Positions 1 through 7,712 of a DNA stretch of 32,324 bases are shown piece after piece. Below the pieces are notes generated by a model, which was given only the letters and a program-made list of their open reading frames with translations, did no database searches and was not told where the DNA came from. The stretch covers positions 1 through 32,324 of the forward strand of contig JAKVCE010000002.1 in assembly GCA_022447405.1 (NCBI GenBank), read 5' to 3'. The translations under genes and the position numbers were made by a program. The DNA comes from Planctomycetota bacterium (GTDB taxonomy: Bacteria; Planctomycetota; UBA1135; GCA-002686595). Numbering within the stretch: position 1 is the stretch's first letter; each line of letters starts with the position of its first letter.

Positions 1-733
1 CGTTGACGACGGATGAGTAGCCAAACTGATAGCAGAGGGTCTCTGTCTGGCCCTCGGCGCTCGTCGAGCTTCCGAGGTTGCTGTAAGGGAAGGAGCCCTG
101 ACCAGCGATCGGGGTCGCCGTGGCGCACTCGTCGTTGGTGATCGGGGTGTTGATCGTGACGCCGATCGAGCCCGTGCCGCCGGTCGCGCCGGGGAAGCTG
201 CCGATCTGCAGGAGGTAGGTGCTCGCGTTGCTGCAGGCGAAGCTCACCTGAGACTCCAGGGAGCATGAGTCGTCGTTGCAGTCGAGGACAGAGCCGACCG
301 CGGGGCAGCCGCCGCCGTTGTCAGGGTAGGCCGCGATCTTGGTGTCGAGGGTCGTGAAGCCGCAGGTGTTGACGATGGCGGTGCCGGTCGCGTCTGCGGT
401 CCAGGAGAACCAGACATCGTTGTCCACGGCGGAGGAGCCGAACTGGTAGCAGAGGTACTCGTTCTGCCCTTCGGCGCCGGTCGTCGCGATGGAGTTGTCG
501 TACGGGAAGGTCCCCTGCCCGGTGATGGGCATGGGCGCGCTGCAGTCGTCGCTGCCGCCGACAGACGCGGCGAACGCCCCAGGGATGCTCGCGCTGCGAG
601 CTCCGAGGGTGGACTTCGAGGCGACCTTAGGGCCGTCCTTCATGGGGTTTGACTTCTGGATGCCCTGAGCAAAGGTGGTGCCGCTCATAGCGATGAGGGC
701 GAGGCTCATACCGAGTGCGAAGGTGTTCTTCAT
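1..733 (-). CDS. Secreted repeat protein, 3' end outside the window
   Basis: The minus-strand frame is open from an ATG at 733 to the window edge (244 codons) with no stop, so the C-terminus is missing. It begins with a clear signal peptide (MKNTFALGMSLALIAMSG, then TTFAQG), so the product is exported. The mature part contains at least one full unit of about 140 residues and the start of a second. Each unit opens with a Cys-centred segment (DDCSAPMPITGQGTFPY, then DECATATPIAGQGSFPY) followed by LCYQFG, with further cysteines in between, as in extracellular beta-sandwich repeats. Similar secreted repeat proteins are common in Planctomycetota. I do not recognise a function; adhesion or a surface role is a guess. 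The gene is divergent from the next one, with a 386-base spacer. Confidence 0.8.
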   Translation of the reverse strand, partial: MKNTFALGMSLALIAMSGTTFAQGIQKSNPMKDGPKVASKSTLGARSASIPGAFAASVGGSDDCSAPMPITGQGTFPYDNSIATTGAEGQNEYLCYQFGSSAVDNDVWFSWTADATGTAIVNTCGFTTLDTKIAAYPDNGGGCPAVGSVLDCNDDSCSLESQVSFACSNASTYLLQIGSFPGATGGTGSIGVTINTPITNDECATATPIAGQGSFPYSNLGSSTSAEGQTETLCYQFGYSSVVN

Positions 734-1119
734 GGGACGTCGGAGCTTTGTGTGGTTGGAGTGAGAGGGCCCTGACGGCATCTATTTGCGAATCTGTTCG
801 TCGGGCCTATTTGCAGTGGTTTTACCCACGATATGAAGGTTAGCCCGGGACAGCGTAATTTGGGGGGGAAGCGCCCAAAGATCGGACAGGCAGATAAGGG
901 CTCAGGAGATCGACCGTAAGCAATTGTCTTTAATTCACTTACAGAGCTTTAACCGACGCAGAGTCGCAGGTGCGGGTGCTCTTGATGTGCTTTGAAGGTG
1001 AGCCCACGCCGATTGTGCTCATGTGGTAACGGCGGCGTGGGCCTACACTATGAAGGGTCCAGGGTCTCAACAGAGCCTCTGTGTCCCAGCTCACTCAGAA
1101 AACTCTCCGGACGAACACT
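734..1119. promoter_or_regulatory. Divergent intergenic region
   Basis: This spacer separates two divergent exported-protein genes and should hold both promoters. Its left half is visibly richer in A+T than the coding sequence around it. The octamer CTATTTGC occurs at 782-789 and again at 807-814, 25 bases apart. A TACACT hexamer at 1044-1049, directly after a long inverted repeat, could be a -10 element for the plus-strand gene, but no good -35 element lies at the right distance. Short frames that are open here in other phases look like random GC-rich openness, not genes. Confidence 0.5.
1002..1042. repeat. Inverted repeat upstream of the thioredoxin-like gene
   Basis: A perfect 10-bp inverted repeat is visible: GCCCACGCCG at 1002-1011 and CGGCGTGGGC at 1033-1042, with a 21-base spacer. 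It ends two bases before a TACACT -10-like hexamer and lies about 80 bases upstream of the ATG at 1120. It could be an operator covering the -35 region or a hairpin; it has no T-run, so it is not a typical terminator. Confidence 0.45.
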
Positions 1120-1968
1120 ATGTGGCACAAGACACTCGGCGGCGGCGCCCTCGCGCTCGCCATCTTCCTCCTGGGCGCGCCCGCTGGCGCAGCCCCTCAA
1201 TGATGCGGTGGAGGCGGTGCCTCCTTCGGTGGCGGCGCGGGCTTCTCTGGCCCGAGTCTCCCCGGCAGCGGCACCAACTCCGGAACGTCCAGTTGGACGC
1301 GAGGAAAGACGAGCAACTCACGCCTGCAAGCTGATTGGCAGACGCCGACGGTCAAAGCAGAGAAGAGCCTGGAGCTCCAAGCCGCGCTGAAAGAGCTGCG
1401 CGGTGACGACCCCCGCCCCTTGCTCATTCTCCGTGACTGCGAAGGCTGCAAGAACAAGGAGGGCGACCTCCTGCAGCGCACCCTCGTCGAGGAGCGCACC
1501 TTGCTCGCCACTGGCTGGTTCAACTGCGTGCGCTTCGGCCACGAGGTGATGGAGCCCAGCCACCCCTTCCACGTCATCTTCGACCACGAGCGTCACCCGC
1601 ACATCGCGATGTCGTCCTGGGATATGAAGACCTTCGTCCAGGTCCACCGCTCCAGCCCGAAGGAGCTCTGGAAGGCGATGAAGCGCGTCCTCGGTAAGGA
1701 CTACAAGAAGAGCGCTGAGTCGGCGATGAAGAACATCACCAAGCTCCTCAGCGAGTACGACGCCCTCGACGATCGCGAGAACGCGCTCCAAGAGCAGCTC
1801 AACACCAAGCGTGAGCGCGGCAAGGACGCGCGCGCCAAGGTCCTCGAGAAGGAGCTCGCTGAGCTCGCAGAGGAGCGTGAAGAGCTGATCGCAGACGAGA
1901 TGAAGCTGCGTGACCTCGGCTTCAAGAAGATCAAGGAGCGCGAGAAGCTCTTGGGCGAGAACGCCTGA
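1120..1968 (+). CDS. Exported thioredoxin-fold protein with an in-frame TGA (codon 28)
   Basis: From the ATG at 1120 the frame encodes a textbook signal peptide (MWHKTLGGGALALAIFLLG, ending near AGAAPQ), then meets a TGA at 1201-1203. It is then open to the TGA at 1966-1968. After the first TGA come a Gly/Ser-rich linker, a helix-like stretch, a thioredoxin-type strand and motif (LLILRDCEGCKNK, CxxC) and a C-terminal coiled coil rich in Glu, Lys and Arg. No in-frame ATG or GTG lies between the TGA and the thioredoxin core. The first TTG is at 1420, inside the strand just before CEGC, and would cut the fold. The signal peptide therefore belongs to this gene, and the TGA is either recoded (selenocysteine), a disabling mutation or a sequencing error. 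The product is probably a periplasmic thiol-disulfide protein. A strong terminator follows. Confidence 0.65.
1210..1224 (+). other. Hairpin just after the in-frame TGA (candidate SECIS-like element)
   Basis: Six bases after the TGA at 1201-1203, GGAGGC (1210-1215) and GCCTCC (1219-1224) can form a perfect 6-bp stem with a GGT loop. Bacterial selenocysteine insertion elements are short hairpins immediately downstream of the UGA, with G/U in the apical loop. This position and loop are compatible, but the spacing and loop are not a close match to the well-studied examples, and hairpins are frequent in GC-rich coding sequence. Confidence 0.25.
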
Positions 1969-1990
1969 GCCTCCGAGCTCTGACCGAAAC

Positions 1991-2026
1991 AAGGGGCGCG
2001 CCCGTTTGGGCGCGCCCCTTCTCTTT
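1991..2026 (+). terminator. Rho-independent terminator after the thioredoxin-like gene
   Basis: A perfect 13-bp stem (AAGGGGCGCGCCC at 1991-2003 with GGGCGCGCCCCTT at 2008-2020), a GTTT loop and a following CTCTTT tract lie 22 bases after the stop codon at 1968. This separates the thioredoxin-like gene from the cyanophycinase gene downstream. Confidence 0.85.
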
Positions 2027-2059
2027 GGTCTCTGTGCCTCCTGGGCTTACCCTCAACCC

Positions 2060-3190
2060 ATGCGCCACCTAGCCTGCCTCGCGCTCAGCGCGCTCCTTGT
2101 CAGCTGCTCCTCCTTGGGGAGCTCGGCCACAGGCCTCTCTGGGTCGCTCGTCATCGCGGGCGGCGGGATGTCTTCGCGCTCACTGGAGGTGAGGGAGGCC
2201 TTCCTGGCGCGGAGGCTGAGCGGCGAGGTCGGCGTGATCGGCGCGGCGAGCTCAGGCCCTGAGGCGAGCGCAGCGCGGGGCGTGCGCGCGATGAACGAGG
2301 CGGCGGGCGCTGAGGTCGCCGTCGCGCTCCCCTTCAACGCGGGCGAGCCCGAGCTCGCGGATGACCCCGCGCTCGCCGCGAAGATCGATGGCTGCGGCGC
2401 GCTCTGGTTCACCGGCGGGAGCCAGTCACGGATCGTCGAGGCGATGCGCCCTGGCGGGAGAGAGACCTTGGCCTGGCGCGCTTGTGTGAGACTCCTCGAG
2501 CGCGGCGGCGTCATCGGCGGCTCCAGCGCGGGCGCAGCCATGATGTGCGACCCCATGATTCGCAGAGGGCGCAGCGCGAACGCCATGCGAGCGGGCGTCG
2601 GCCCGGAAGGCGTCGACCTCGGAGCAGGGATGGGCTTCTTCCCATGGGGGATCGTCGATCAACACTTCTTGGAGCGCGGTCGCTTCGGTCGCTTGGTCGT
2701 CGCGCTTGGGGAGACGGGCATCCGCCTCGGATGGGGGATCTCTGAAGACAGCGCGATCGTCGTCGACCGCACGACCGGGTGGGCTGAAGTGATCGGTTCG
2801 AGCGGCTTGGCGCTCTTTGACATGCGTGAGCTCCAAGTGAGCGAGGGCCGCTGGGAAGGAGTGGGCCTCTCGCTCTTGAGCTCTGGTGATCGCGTGAACG
2901 CGCTGACTGGGGAGGTCGTAGCGACCTCGGGCTCTACAGCGCGCGCTCCTTTGGGAGAGCCAGAGAGGGCGCTCGTTATGGAAGGGCTCTTCAACGCCGA
3001 GGCTCTGAAGCAGGCTGTGCATCAGCTGTTCGACACGCACCGTGAGAGGGCGCTCCTGCGAGATGGCGCGGAGGGCGCGCTCTTGCGTCGAGGCGCGAAC
3101 GCGCGGGCGTGGGTTCGACAGGGAGCCTCAGGTGCCGAGCAGATGAGCGCAGCTGGGCTGCGGCTCGATCTCTATCGCATCACCGAATGA
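2060..3190 (+). CDS. Cyanophycinase-like peptidase (S51 family), predicted lipoprotein
   Basis: This 376-residue protein matches the cyanophycinase branch of peptidase family S51. The conserved pieces in order are LVIAGGG near residue 30, LWFTGGSQSRI near 115-124, the nucleophile motif GGSSAGAA (catalytic Ser about 156) and DQHFLERGRFGRL, characteristic of the family. The ATG at 2060 is chosen because it gives a lipoprotein signal peptide with lipobox LVSC (Cys16); the frame is open further upstream, but that part overlaps the terminator. Cyanophycinases cleave the Asp-Arg polymer cyanophycin to dipeptides. An exported lipid-anchored form would act on external polymer or on another beta-linked aspartyl peptide. 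The gene converges on the dGTPase-like gene, with only 10 bases between the stops. Family assignment is secure; the substrate is not proven. Confidence 0.85.
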   Translation: MRHLACLALSALLVSCSSLGSSATGLSGSLVIAGGGMSSRSLEVREAFLARRLSGEVGVIGAASSGPEASAARGVRAMNEAAGAEVAVALPFNAGEPELADDPALAAKIDGCGALWFTGGSQSRIVEAMRPGGRETLAWRACVRLLERGGVIGGSSAGAAMMCDPMIRRGRSANAMRAGVGPEGVDLGAGMGFFPWGIVDQHFLERGRFGRLVVALGETGIRLGWGISEDSAIVVDRTTGWAEVIGSSGLALFDMRELQVSEGRWEGVGLSLLSSGDRVNALTGEVVATSGSTARAPLGEPERALVMEGLFNAEALKQAVHQLFDTHRERALLRDGAEGALLRRGANARAWVRQGASGAEQMSAAGLRLDLYRITE

Positions 3191-3200
3191 GGCCTGCCGC

Positions 3201-4370
3201 TCAGTCGGCCAAGCGCTCATGCTCCGACTCGGCGAAGCGATCCGTCATGCCTGCGATGTAGTCGCAGGCTGCGCGGGCGGTGCCGACCTCTTCTGCCCAG
3301 GCCTGGAACCACGGCCGCATCTCGGAGGGCGCTCTGGTGTAGACCTCGAAGAGGTGGCCGAGGACCTCGCGCGCGTAGGCTGAGAACTCGGTGAGCTCGG
3401 GGTGTCGGTAGAAGTGCTCGTAGAGGAAGGCGTGCAGCTCCGCGACTTGCTCGCGCAGCTCTTGGGAGTGCCTGATGAGCAGACCGTCCGCCTCACGTGC
3501 TTCGTCCGCTGTGGTGATGCCAGCGTCCTGGATCGCCGCAGCGCTGGCGATCGTGAGGTCTTGGATGCAGGCGCCGATGACCTCGTTGGCGATGCGCTCT
3601 ACGCGCAGGTTCTTATCGTCGGTTGAGGCGAGGAAGCCGGGGTGATCCCGCTCGACGCGCTCTGCGGCCGTACGCCAGAGGGCGCAGCCTGCGTGCAGGG
3701 TCTCTTCTGTGAACATGTCGGCGGTGAGCCCATCGACGAGGTCGTGCTTGTGGTACGCGGTGGAGTCGGCGAGGTCGGCGACCTGCGCCTCGAGGAGCGG
3801 GTGGCGACGCCGGGGCTGGAACTCCTCGGGCCAGACCTCGGCGCTCTCGTGCTTCAAGAGCGACTCGCGGATCTCGCGGGTGAGGTTGAGGCCCGCGTAC
3901 TCAGGGCTGCGGCGCTCCAAGAGGTCGACGACGCGCAGCACCTGGTTGTTGTGGCGGAAGCCACCGTGCTCGGTCATGAGCTCTTGCAGCGCGGTCTCGC
4001 CGCGGTGCCCGAAGGGCGGGTGACCGATGTCGTGGGCGAGGGCGACGGCTTCGCAGAGGGCCTCGTTGAGCCTGAGGGTGGAGCCCACAGAGCGCGCGAC
4101 CTGACACACCTCGAGGCTGTGGGAGAGGCGGGTGCGCTGGTGGTCGCCGCGGCGGTTCACGAAGACCTGCGTCTTGTACATGAGGCGACGGAACGCGGTG
4201 CAGTGGGTGAGCCGGTCGCGGTCGCGCTCGAAGCAGGTGCGGAAGTTGGAGTGATCCTCCGGGTGGGCGCGGCCGAGGGAGTCCGCGCTCTTCATCGCCC
4301 AGGGGGCGAGCTCGCGGGCCTCGCGCTCTTCGCGGGCGGCGCGGTCTAGGAGTCCGGGGGTCTCGCTCAT
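3201..4370 (-). CDS. dgt: Deoxyguanosinetriphosphate triphosphohydrolase-like protein (HD domain)
   Basis: The protein of about 389 residues has the HD phosphohydrolase signature of dGTPase-like enzymes: FRRLMYKTQVF, then RLSHSLEV with the first metal-binding His, then AHDIGHPPFGHRGE carrying the HD pair. The family hydrolyses dNTPs to deoxynucleosides and triphosphate and influences dNTP pools; the length fits the shorter dGTPase-like class. The start region reads GTG-CTG-ATG; the ATG at 4370 is preferred, with the GTG at 4376 as an alternative. It lies 42 bases downstream of the DUF2891 gene on the same strand and is probably co-transcribed with it. No functional link between the two is evident. 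Confidence 0.9.
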   Translation of the reverse strand: MSETPGLLDRAAREEREARELAPWAMKSADSLGRAHPEDHSNFRTCFERDRDRLTHCTAFRRLMYKTQVFVNRRGDHQRTRLSHSLEVCQVARSVGSTLRLNEALCEAVALAHDIGHPPFGHRGETALQELMTEHGGFRHNNQVLRVVDLLERRSPEYAGLNLTREIRESLLKHESAEVWPEEFQPRRRHPLLEAQVADLADSTAYHKHDLVDGLTADMFTEETLHAGCALWRTAAERVERDHPGFLASTDDKNLRVERIANEVIGACIQDLTIASAAAIQDAGITTADEAREADGLLIRHSQELREQVAELHAFLYEHFYRHPELTEFSAYAREVLGHLFEVYTRAPSEMRPWFQAWAEEVGTARAACDYIAGMTDRFAESEHERLAD

Positions 4371-4412
4371 CAGCACCAGAGAGCCTAGCCGCTCAGGCCG
4401 CGCTCGTGTGGT

Positions 4413-5411
4413 TCAAGGTCTCCCCTCTGAGAGCCACAGACCGATCCAGAGGTACTGGGGCAGCCAGTGTGAGCAGGCGTCGAAGTCGCCCGCCCAGAGA
4501 TCTTCGCGCGCGAGGAAGTGCCCCAGGTGTTCCTGGTAGCGTCCCCGCGCCTCCGCGCTCCCACTCCCCGCGTCGAAGGCGTCGGGCCAGGTGCGGCTGA
4601 TCACGACTCCGAGCGGATGAACGGTGGGGACGGTGACGGTCTCGGGGAGCTCCGGGAGCGGGCCGGGGTCATAGGGAGTGGCCTCCCCTCTGGCGCTCCG
4701 CACCGTGAGCGCGTGGATGGCGGGGAGCCACAGGAAGTCATAGCCGTGTGCGCTTGAGAGGTCAGCGAGGGCGTCGCGGTGGGGGGCGAGCTTCGTCTCA
4801 TGCAGGGCGCGGAGGCGCTCCTTCGCATCCTCTGATGCGGGCTCCGACCACGTGACGAGCAGGAGCGCCATCAACCAGGACCTGTAGTCGCCTGTGAACC
4901 CGCGCTCGCCGCGCTCGGGGAAGGGGCTCTCCTCAAGTCGACTGATGAGGTGTGACCCGAGCTCATCGCGCCAGGCGCCAGTCGCCTCCGGCGCGCCCGG
5001 ATGCTTCTCAAGCTCAGAGAGGAGCAAGAGGAGCCAGGCCTCGTCGTAGGGCGCTGTCCTTTGGTGATTGGATGCCCGCGACAAGAGGAGCTGCACCTCG
5101 TTCGCGAGCCCCTCTCCCGCGAGGCGCGCGTAGAGCCAGGCGCTGAGCGCTTCGTCCTCGGCTGTGCGTGCGTGGAGGAGGAGGCACCAGTGGGCGATCA
5201 CGCAGGAGTGCCAGTCATAAGAGCCAGTGAAGAGGCCCTCGCGCTCCGTCTCTTCGCCCCAGGGGTAGAGGCTGTGGTTCGGCTCGCGCGTCTCGATCCC
5301 ATCTCGCATGAGCTCGACGAGGCGAGGCCGGAGCGCCGCCAAGTCGGGCTCTTGGCTGGGTGTCGGTCCGGTGGTCATGACGAGGAAGAGCGGGAGGGTG
5401 AAGAGTTCCAT
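4413..5411 (-). CDS. DUF2891-like protein, probably exported
   Basis: This 332-residue protein carries motifs I associate with DUF2891: YDWHSCVIAHWCLLLH near residue 65, YDEAWLLLLLSELE, YDFLWLPAIHAL and a terminal HWLPQYLWIGLWLSEG, with many conserved Trp, His and Asp residues suggesting an alpha-helical enzyme fold. The start at 5411 gives a hydrophobic N-terminus (MELFTLPLFLVMTTG), probably a short signal peptide. The frame stays open for another 288 codons upstream, but that stretch is the shadow of the acyltransferase gene on the other strand. No biochemical function is established for the family as far as I know. It is probably the first gene of a two-gene unit with the dGTPase-like gene. 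Confidence 0.75.
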   Translation of the reverse strand: MELFTLPLFLVMTTGPTPSQEPDLAALRPRLVELMRDGIETREPNHSLYPWGEETEREGLFTGSYDWHSCVIAHWCLLLHARTAEDEALSAWLYARLAGEGLANEVQLLLSRASNHQRTAPYDEAWLLLLLSELEKHPGAPEATGAWRDELGSHLISRLEESPFPERGERGFTGDYRSWLMALLLVTWSEPASEDAKERLRALHETKLAPHRDALADLSSAHGYDFLWLPAIHALTVRSARGEATPYDPGPLPELPETVTVPTVHPLGVVISRTWPDAFDAGSGSAEARGRYQEHLGHFLAREDLWAGDFDACSHWLPQYLWIGLWLSEGRP

Positions 5412-5555
5412 CGGTGGGCGCTCAAGGCTGAGCACACAGTATGTGATCGAGGCTCCTTGAGTGACGGTATCGTGCCCGTATCCGCGGGCGAGAGTTGGCT
5501 GAAGTGAAGGCGCTCTCTGGGCGCGCTGGTTAGGATCTCTCTCAAGAGCCTCGGC

Positions 5556-7712
5556 ATGACGACGACTCAGGAGAGCAAGGCGGTCCGCTATCACGACATG
5601 GACGCGCTGCGCGCGACAGCGATGATCCTCGGGATCGCGCTGCACGGCGCGCTCTCCTTCGTGCCCTTCCCCTGGAGCGTCCAGGACAGCGAGCAGCACG
5701 AGGCCTTCGGCACCTTCTTCTGGGCGATCCACGGCTTCCGGATGCCGGTGTTCTTCGTGATGAGCGGCTTCTTCACCGCGATGCTCTGGCGCAGGCGCGG
5801 CCTCGGCTCGATCCTGAAGCAGCGCTTCCTGCGCGTCTTCCTCCCCTGCATGGTGGGGATCTGGACGATCTGTCCGCTGCAGGACTGGGCTGGTGGCTTC
5901 GTCTACACCGAGACGCCCCCAGAGTGGCCCTTCGAGGTGGAGGAGGAGACCCGTGTCCCCACCGAGGTTCAGGAGGTAGAGCGCGCAGAGAGCCTCCCGC
6001 TCGCGGCCAAGCTCGGCCAGCGCGCTGTGGTCGAAGAGCTCCTCGCTCGCGGGGACGACGTAGACACTCGGGATGACTGGGGCGCGACGGCGCTGCACTG
6101 GGCGGCGGTGACGAGCGAGGAGGAGATCGTCCGGACGCTCATCGAGGAGGGCGCGGACGTCAACGCGAAGACGGGGGACGGATCGCGTCCGCTGCACTGG
6201 GCGGCCTTCCTGGGTGAGCCTGTCATCGTGGAGCTCCTCTTGGAGGCAGGCGCAGACCCGAGCGTTCGGAATCAAAAGCGCGAGTCCCCGCTCGACACGA
6301 TCCGCGCGCCGTGGTCGGGAGAGATGGCGGGGGTCGTCAAGTGGGTCGCGGGCTTCATGGAGGTCGAGGTCGACGTCGACCGCGTCAGAGAGGATCGCCC
6401 GGAGATCGTCGCGCTCCTCGAGGCCACCGGCTTAAAGCTCGACCTCCCGAGCGCCGCTAAGCGCGGTGACCTAGACGCTGTGCGAGCGCTCCTTGAGGAG
6501 GGCGCCGACACCGAGGAGCGGATGGGGGACAAGAGCTCCGCGCTGCACTGGTCTGCTGTCCACGGTCACTACGAGGTCGTGGAGGCCTTACTCGAGGCTG
6601 GCGCGGATCCGAACGTCAGGTCCGAAGACGGAGGGACCCCGCTCCACTGGGTCGCCTTCCTGGGAGAGTCTGAGATGGTCGAGCTGCTCCTCGAAGAGGG
6701 GGCAGACCCGAACATCGCGAACTACAGCGGCCTGACCCCGCTCGACACGATCAGGCCCTCTTGGGATGAGCTCGAGGGGGTGACCCTGTTCTTCGCAGGG
6801 ATCATGGAGCTCGACCTGGACCTCGATGAGCTCAAGGAGGACCGGCCCGCGGTCGTCGCCGCGCTCAGTGCTGGCGGCGCAGAGGGCGGCGGCGGTGACG
6901 GCGACTTCGACCGCTGGATCTGGGGTCTGTTCACCGGAAACGTCTTCCACCACCTGTGGTTCCTCTGGTTCCTGTGCTTCTTCGTGGTGGCCTTCGCGGG
7001 CTACGCCTTCTTCGCGAGCGTCGTCGGCTTGAAGCGACTCCCGCGGGTGCTCATCAACTCGCCGCTGCGCTACCTCTGGCTCCTGCCCCTGACGCTCATC
7101 CCGCAGCTCATGATGCGCGACGGCCAGGTCGGCGGCTTCGGCCCGGACACGTCGACGGGCTGGCTCCCGTTCCCTCACCTGCTCCTCTACTACTGGGTCT
7201 TCTTCTTCTTCGGCGTCCTCTACCACGACACCAAGGAGGAGGACGACAAGGTCGGGAGCTGGTGGTGGCTGACCTTGCCGCTGGCCCTCTTCGTCGTCTT
7301 CCCGATCGGAACAGGCTTCTCATTCGGTGACTCGGGCTCGCTTGAGGAGGGCTTCTTCAGGGAGTCACAGCACCTCATCGCCTGCTCTTTCGAGGTGCTC
7401 TTCGTCTGGCTGATGATCTTCGGCTCGATGGGCTTCTTCCGGAGGTTCTTCAGCAGCGGGAGTCGTGTCATGCGCTACGTCTCCGACTCCTCCTACTGGC
7501 TCTACCTCGCCCACCTGCCGCTGATCCTGCTCGGGCAGTGGTTCGTGCGCGACTGGCCCATCTCACCCTTCATCAAGTTCCCGCTCATGTGCGGGGTCGT
7601 GACGGGGCTGCTCCTCCTGAGCTATCAGCTCTTCGTTCGCTACACGCCCATAGGGACCTTCCTGAACGGCAAGCGCGAGCGAACGGCTCAGGCGTCCGTC
7701 GCGGCGGACTGA
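5556..7712 (+). CDS. Membrane acyltransferase (acyltransferase 3 / OpgC-like) with inserted ankyrin repeats
   Basis: The N-terminus (RYHDMDALRATAMILGIALH, conserved His about residue 30) and the following FFVMSGFF segment are typical of acyltransferase family 3 integral membrane proteins, which O-acylate sugars or lipids. After two or three membrane segments the protein leaves the family pattern: residues about 146-440 form two ankyrin blocks (ALHWAAVTSEEEIVRTLIEE, ADPNVRSEDGGTPLHW and similar). After a Gly-rich hinge (AEGGGGDGDFDRW) the remaining membrane segments resume, from about residue 450 to the end (HHLWFLWFLCFF, YVSDSSYWLYLAHLPL). The acyltransferase is thus split by a soluble repeat domain between membrane helices. 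The last 25 bases overlap argH tail to tail. The acyl donor and acceptor are unknown. The ATG at 5556 starts just before the first conserved motif, and the frame is uninterrupted. Confidence 0.85.
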   Translation: MTTTQESKAVRYHDMDALRATAMILGIALHGALSFVPFPWSVQDSEQHEAFGTFFWAIHGFRMPVFFVMSGFFTAMLWRRRGLGSILKQRFLRVFLPCMVGIWTICPLQDWAGGFVYTETPPEWPFEVEEETRVPTEVQEVERAESLPLAAKLGQRAVVEELLARGDDVDTRDDWGATALHWAAVTSEEEIVRTLIEEGADVNAKTGDGSRPLHWAAFLGEPVIVELLLEAGADPSVRNQKRESPLDTIRAPWSGEMAGVVKWVAGFMEVEVDVDRVREDRPEIVALLEATGLKLDLPSAAKRGDLDAVRALLEEGADTEERMGDKSSALHWSAVHGHYEVVEALLEAGADPNVRSEDGGTPLHWVAFLGESEMVELLLEEGADPNIANYSGLTPLDTIRPSWDELEGVTLFFAGIMELDLDLDELKEDRPAVVAALSAGGAEGGGGDGDFDRWIWGLFTGNVFHHLWFLWFLCFFVVAFAGYAFFASVVGLKRLPRVLINSPLRYLWLLPLTLIPQLMMRDGQVGGFGPDTSTGWLPFPHLLLYYWVFFFFGVLYHDTKEEDDKVGSWWWLTLPLALFVVFPIGTGFSFGDSGSLEEGFFRESQHLIACSFEVLFVWLMIFGSMGFFRRFFSSGSRVMRYVSDSSYWLYLAHLPLILLGQWFVRDWPISPFIKFPLMCGVVTGLLLLSYQLFVRYTPIGTFLNGKRERTAQASVAAD
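5991..6876 (+). repeat. Tandem duplication of an ankyrin block inside the acyltransferase gene
   Basis: The protein repeats itself over about 145 residues. Block A (residues about 146-292) and block B (about 295-440) share the order LAAKxG / SAAKRG, ALHWAAV / ALHWSAV, PLHWAAFLGEPVIVELLLEA / PLHWVAFLGESEMVELLLEE, PLDTIRAPW / PLDTIRPSW, FMEVEVDVD / IMELDLDLD, and EDRPEIVALL / EDRPAVVAAL. Both the ankyrin repeats and the non-ankyrin tail of each block are copied, so this is a whole-block duplication rather than ordinary ankyrin expansion. Confidence 0.8.

Noticed and set aside
1201..1203. A variant genetic code with TGA read as Trp
   Set aside because: TGA is used as the normal stop by many genes in this window, including this gene at 1966-1968 and most arginine genes.
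992..1390. Plus-strand frames at 992-1390 and 1023-1334
   Set aside because: Both lie in other phases of the signal-peptide and linker region, have Arg/Pro/Ala-rich products and no conserved motif.
1318..1992. 224-codon minus-strand frame opposite the thioredoxin-like gene
   Set aside because: It is a Leu/Val/Glu-rich mirror of the coiled-coil coding sequence on the plus strand and runs into the terminator.
5412..6275. N-terminal 288 codons of the long minus-strand frame ending at 4413
   Set aside because: This stretch is antisense to the acyltransferase gene and has low-complexity Glu/Arg/His composition; the signal peptide and the DUF2891-like sequence start at 5411.
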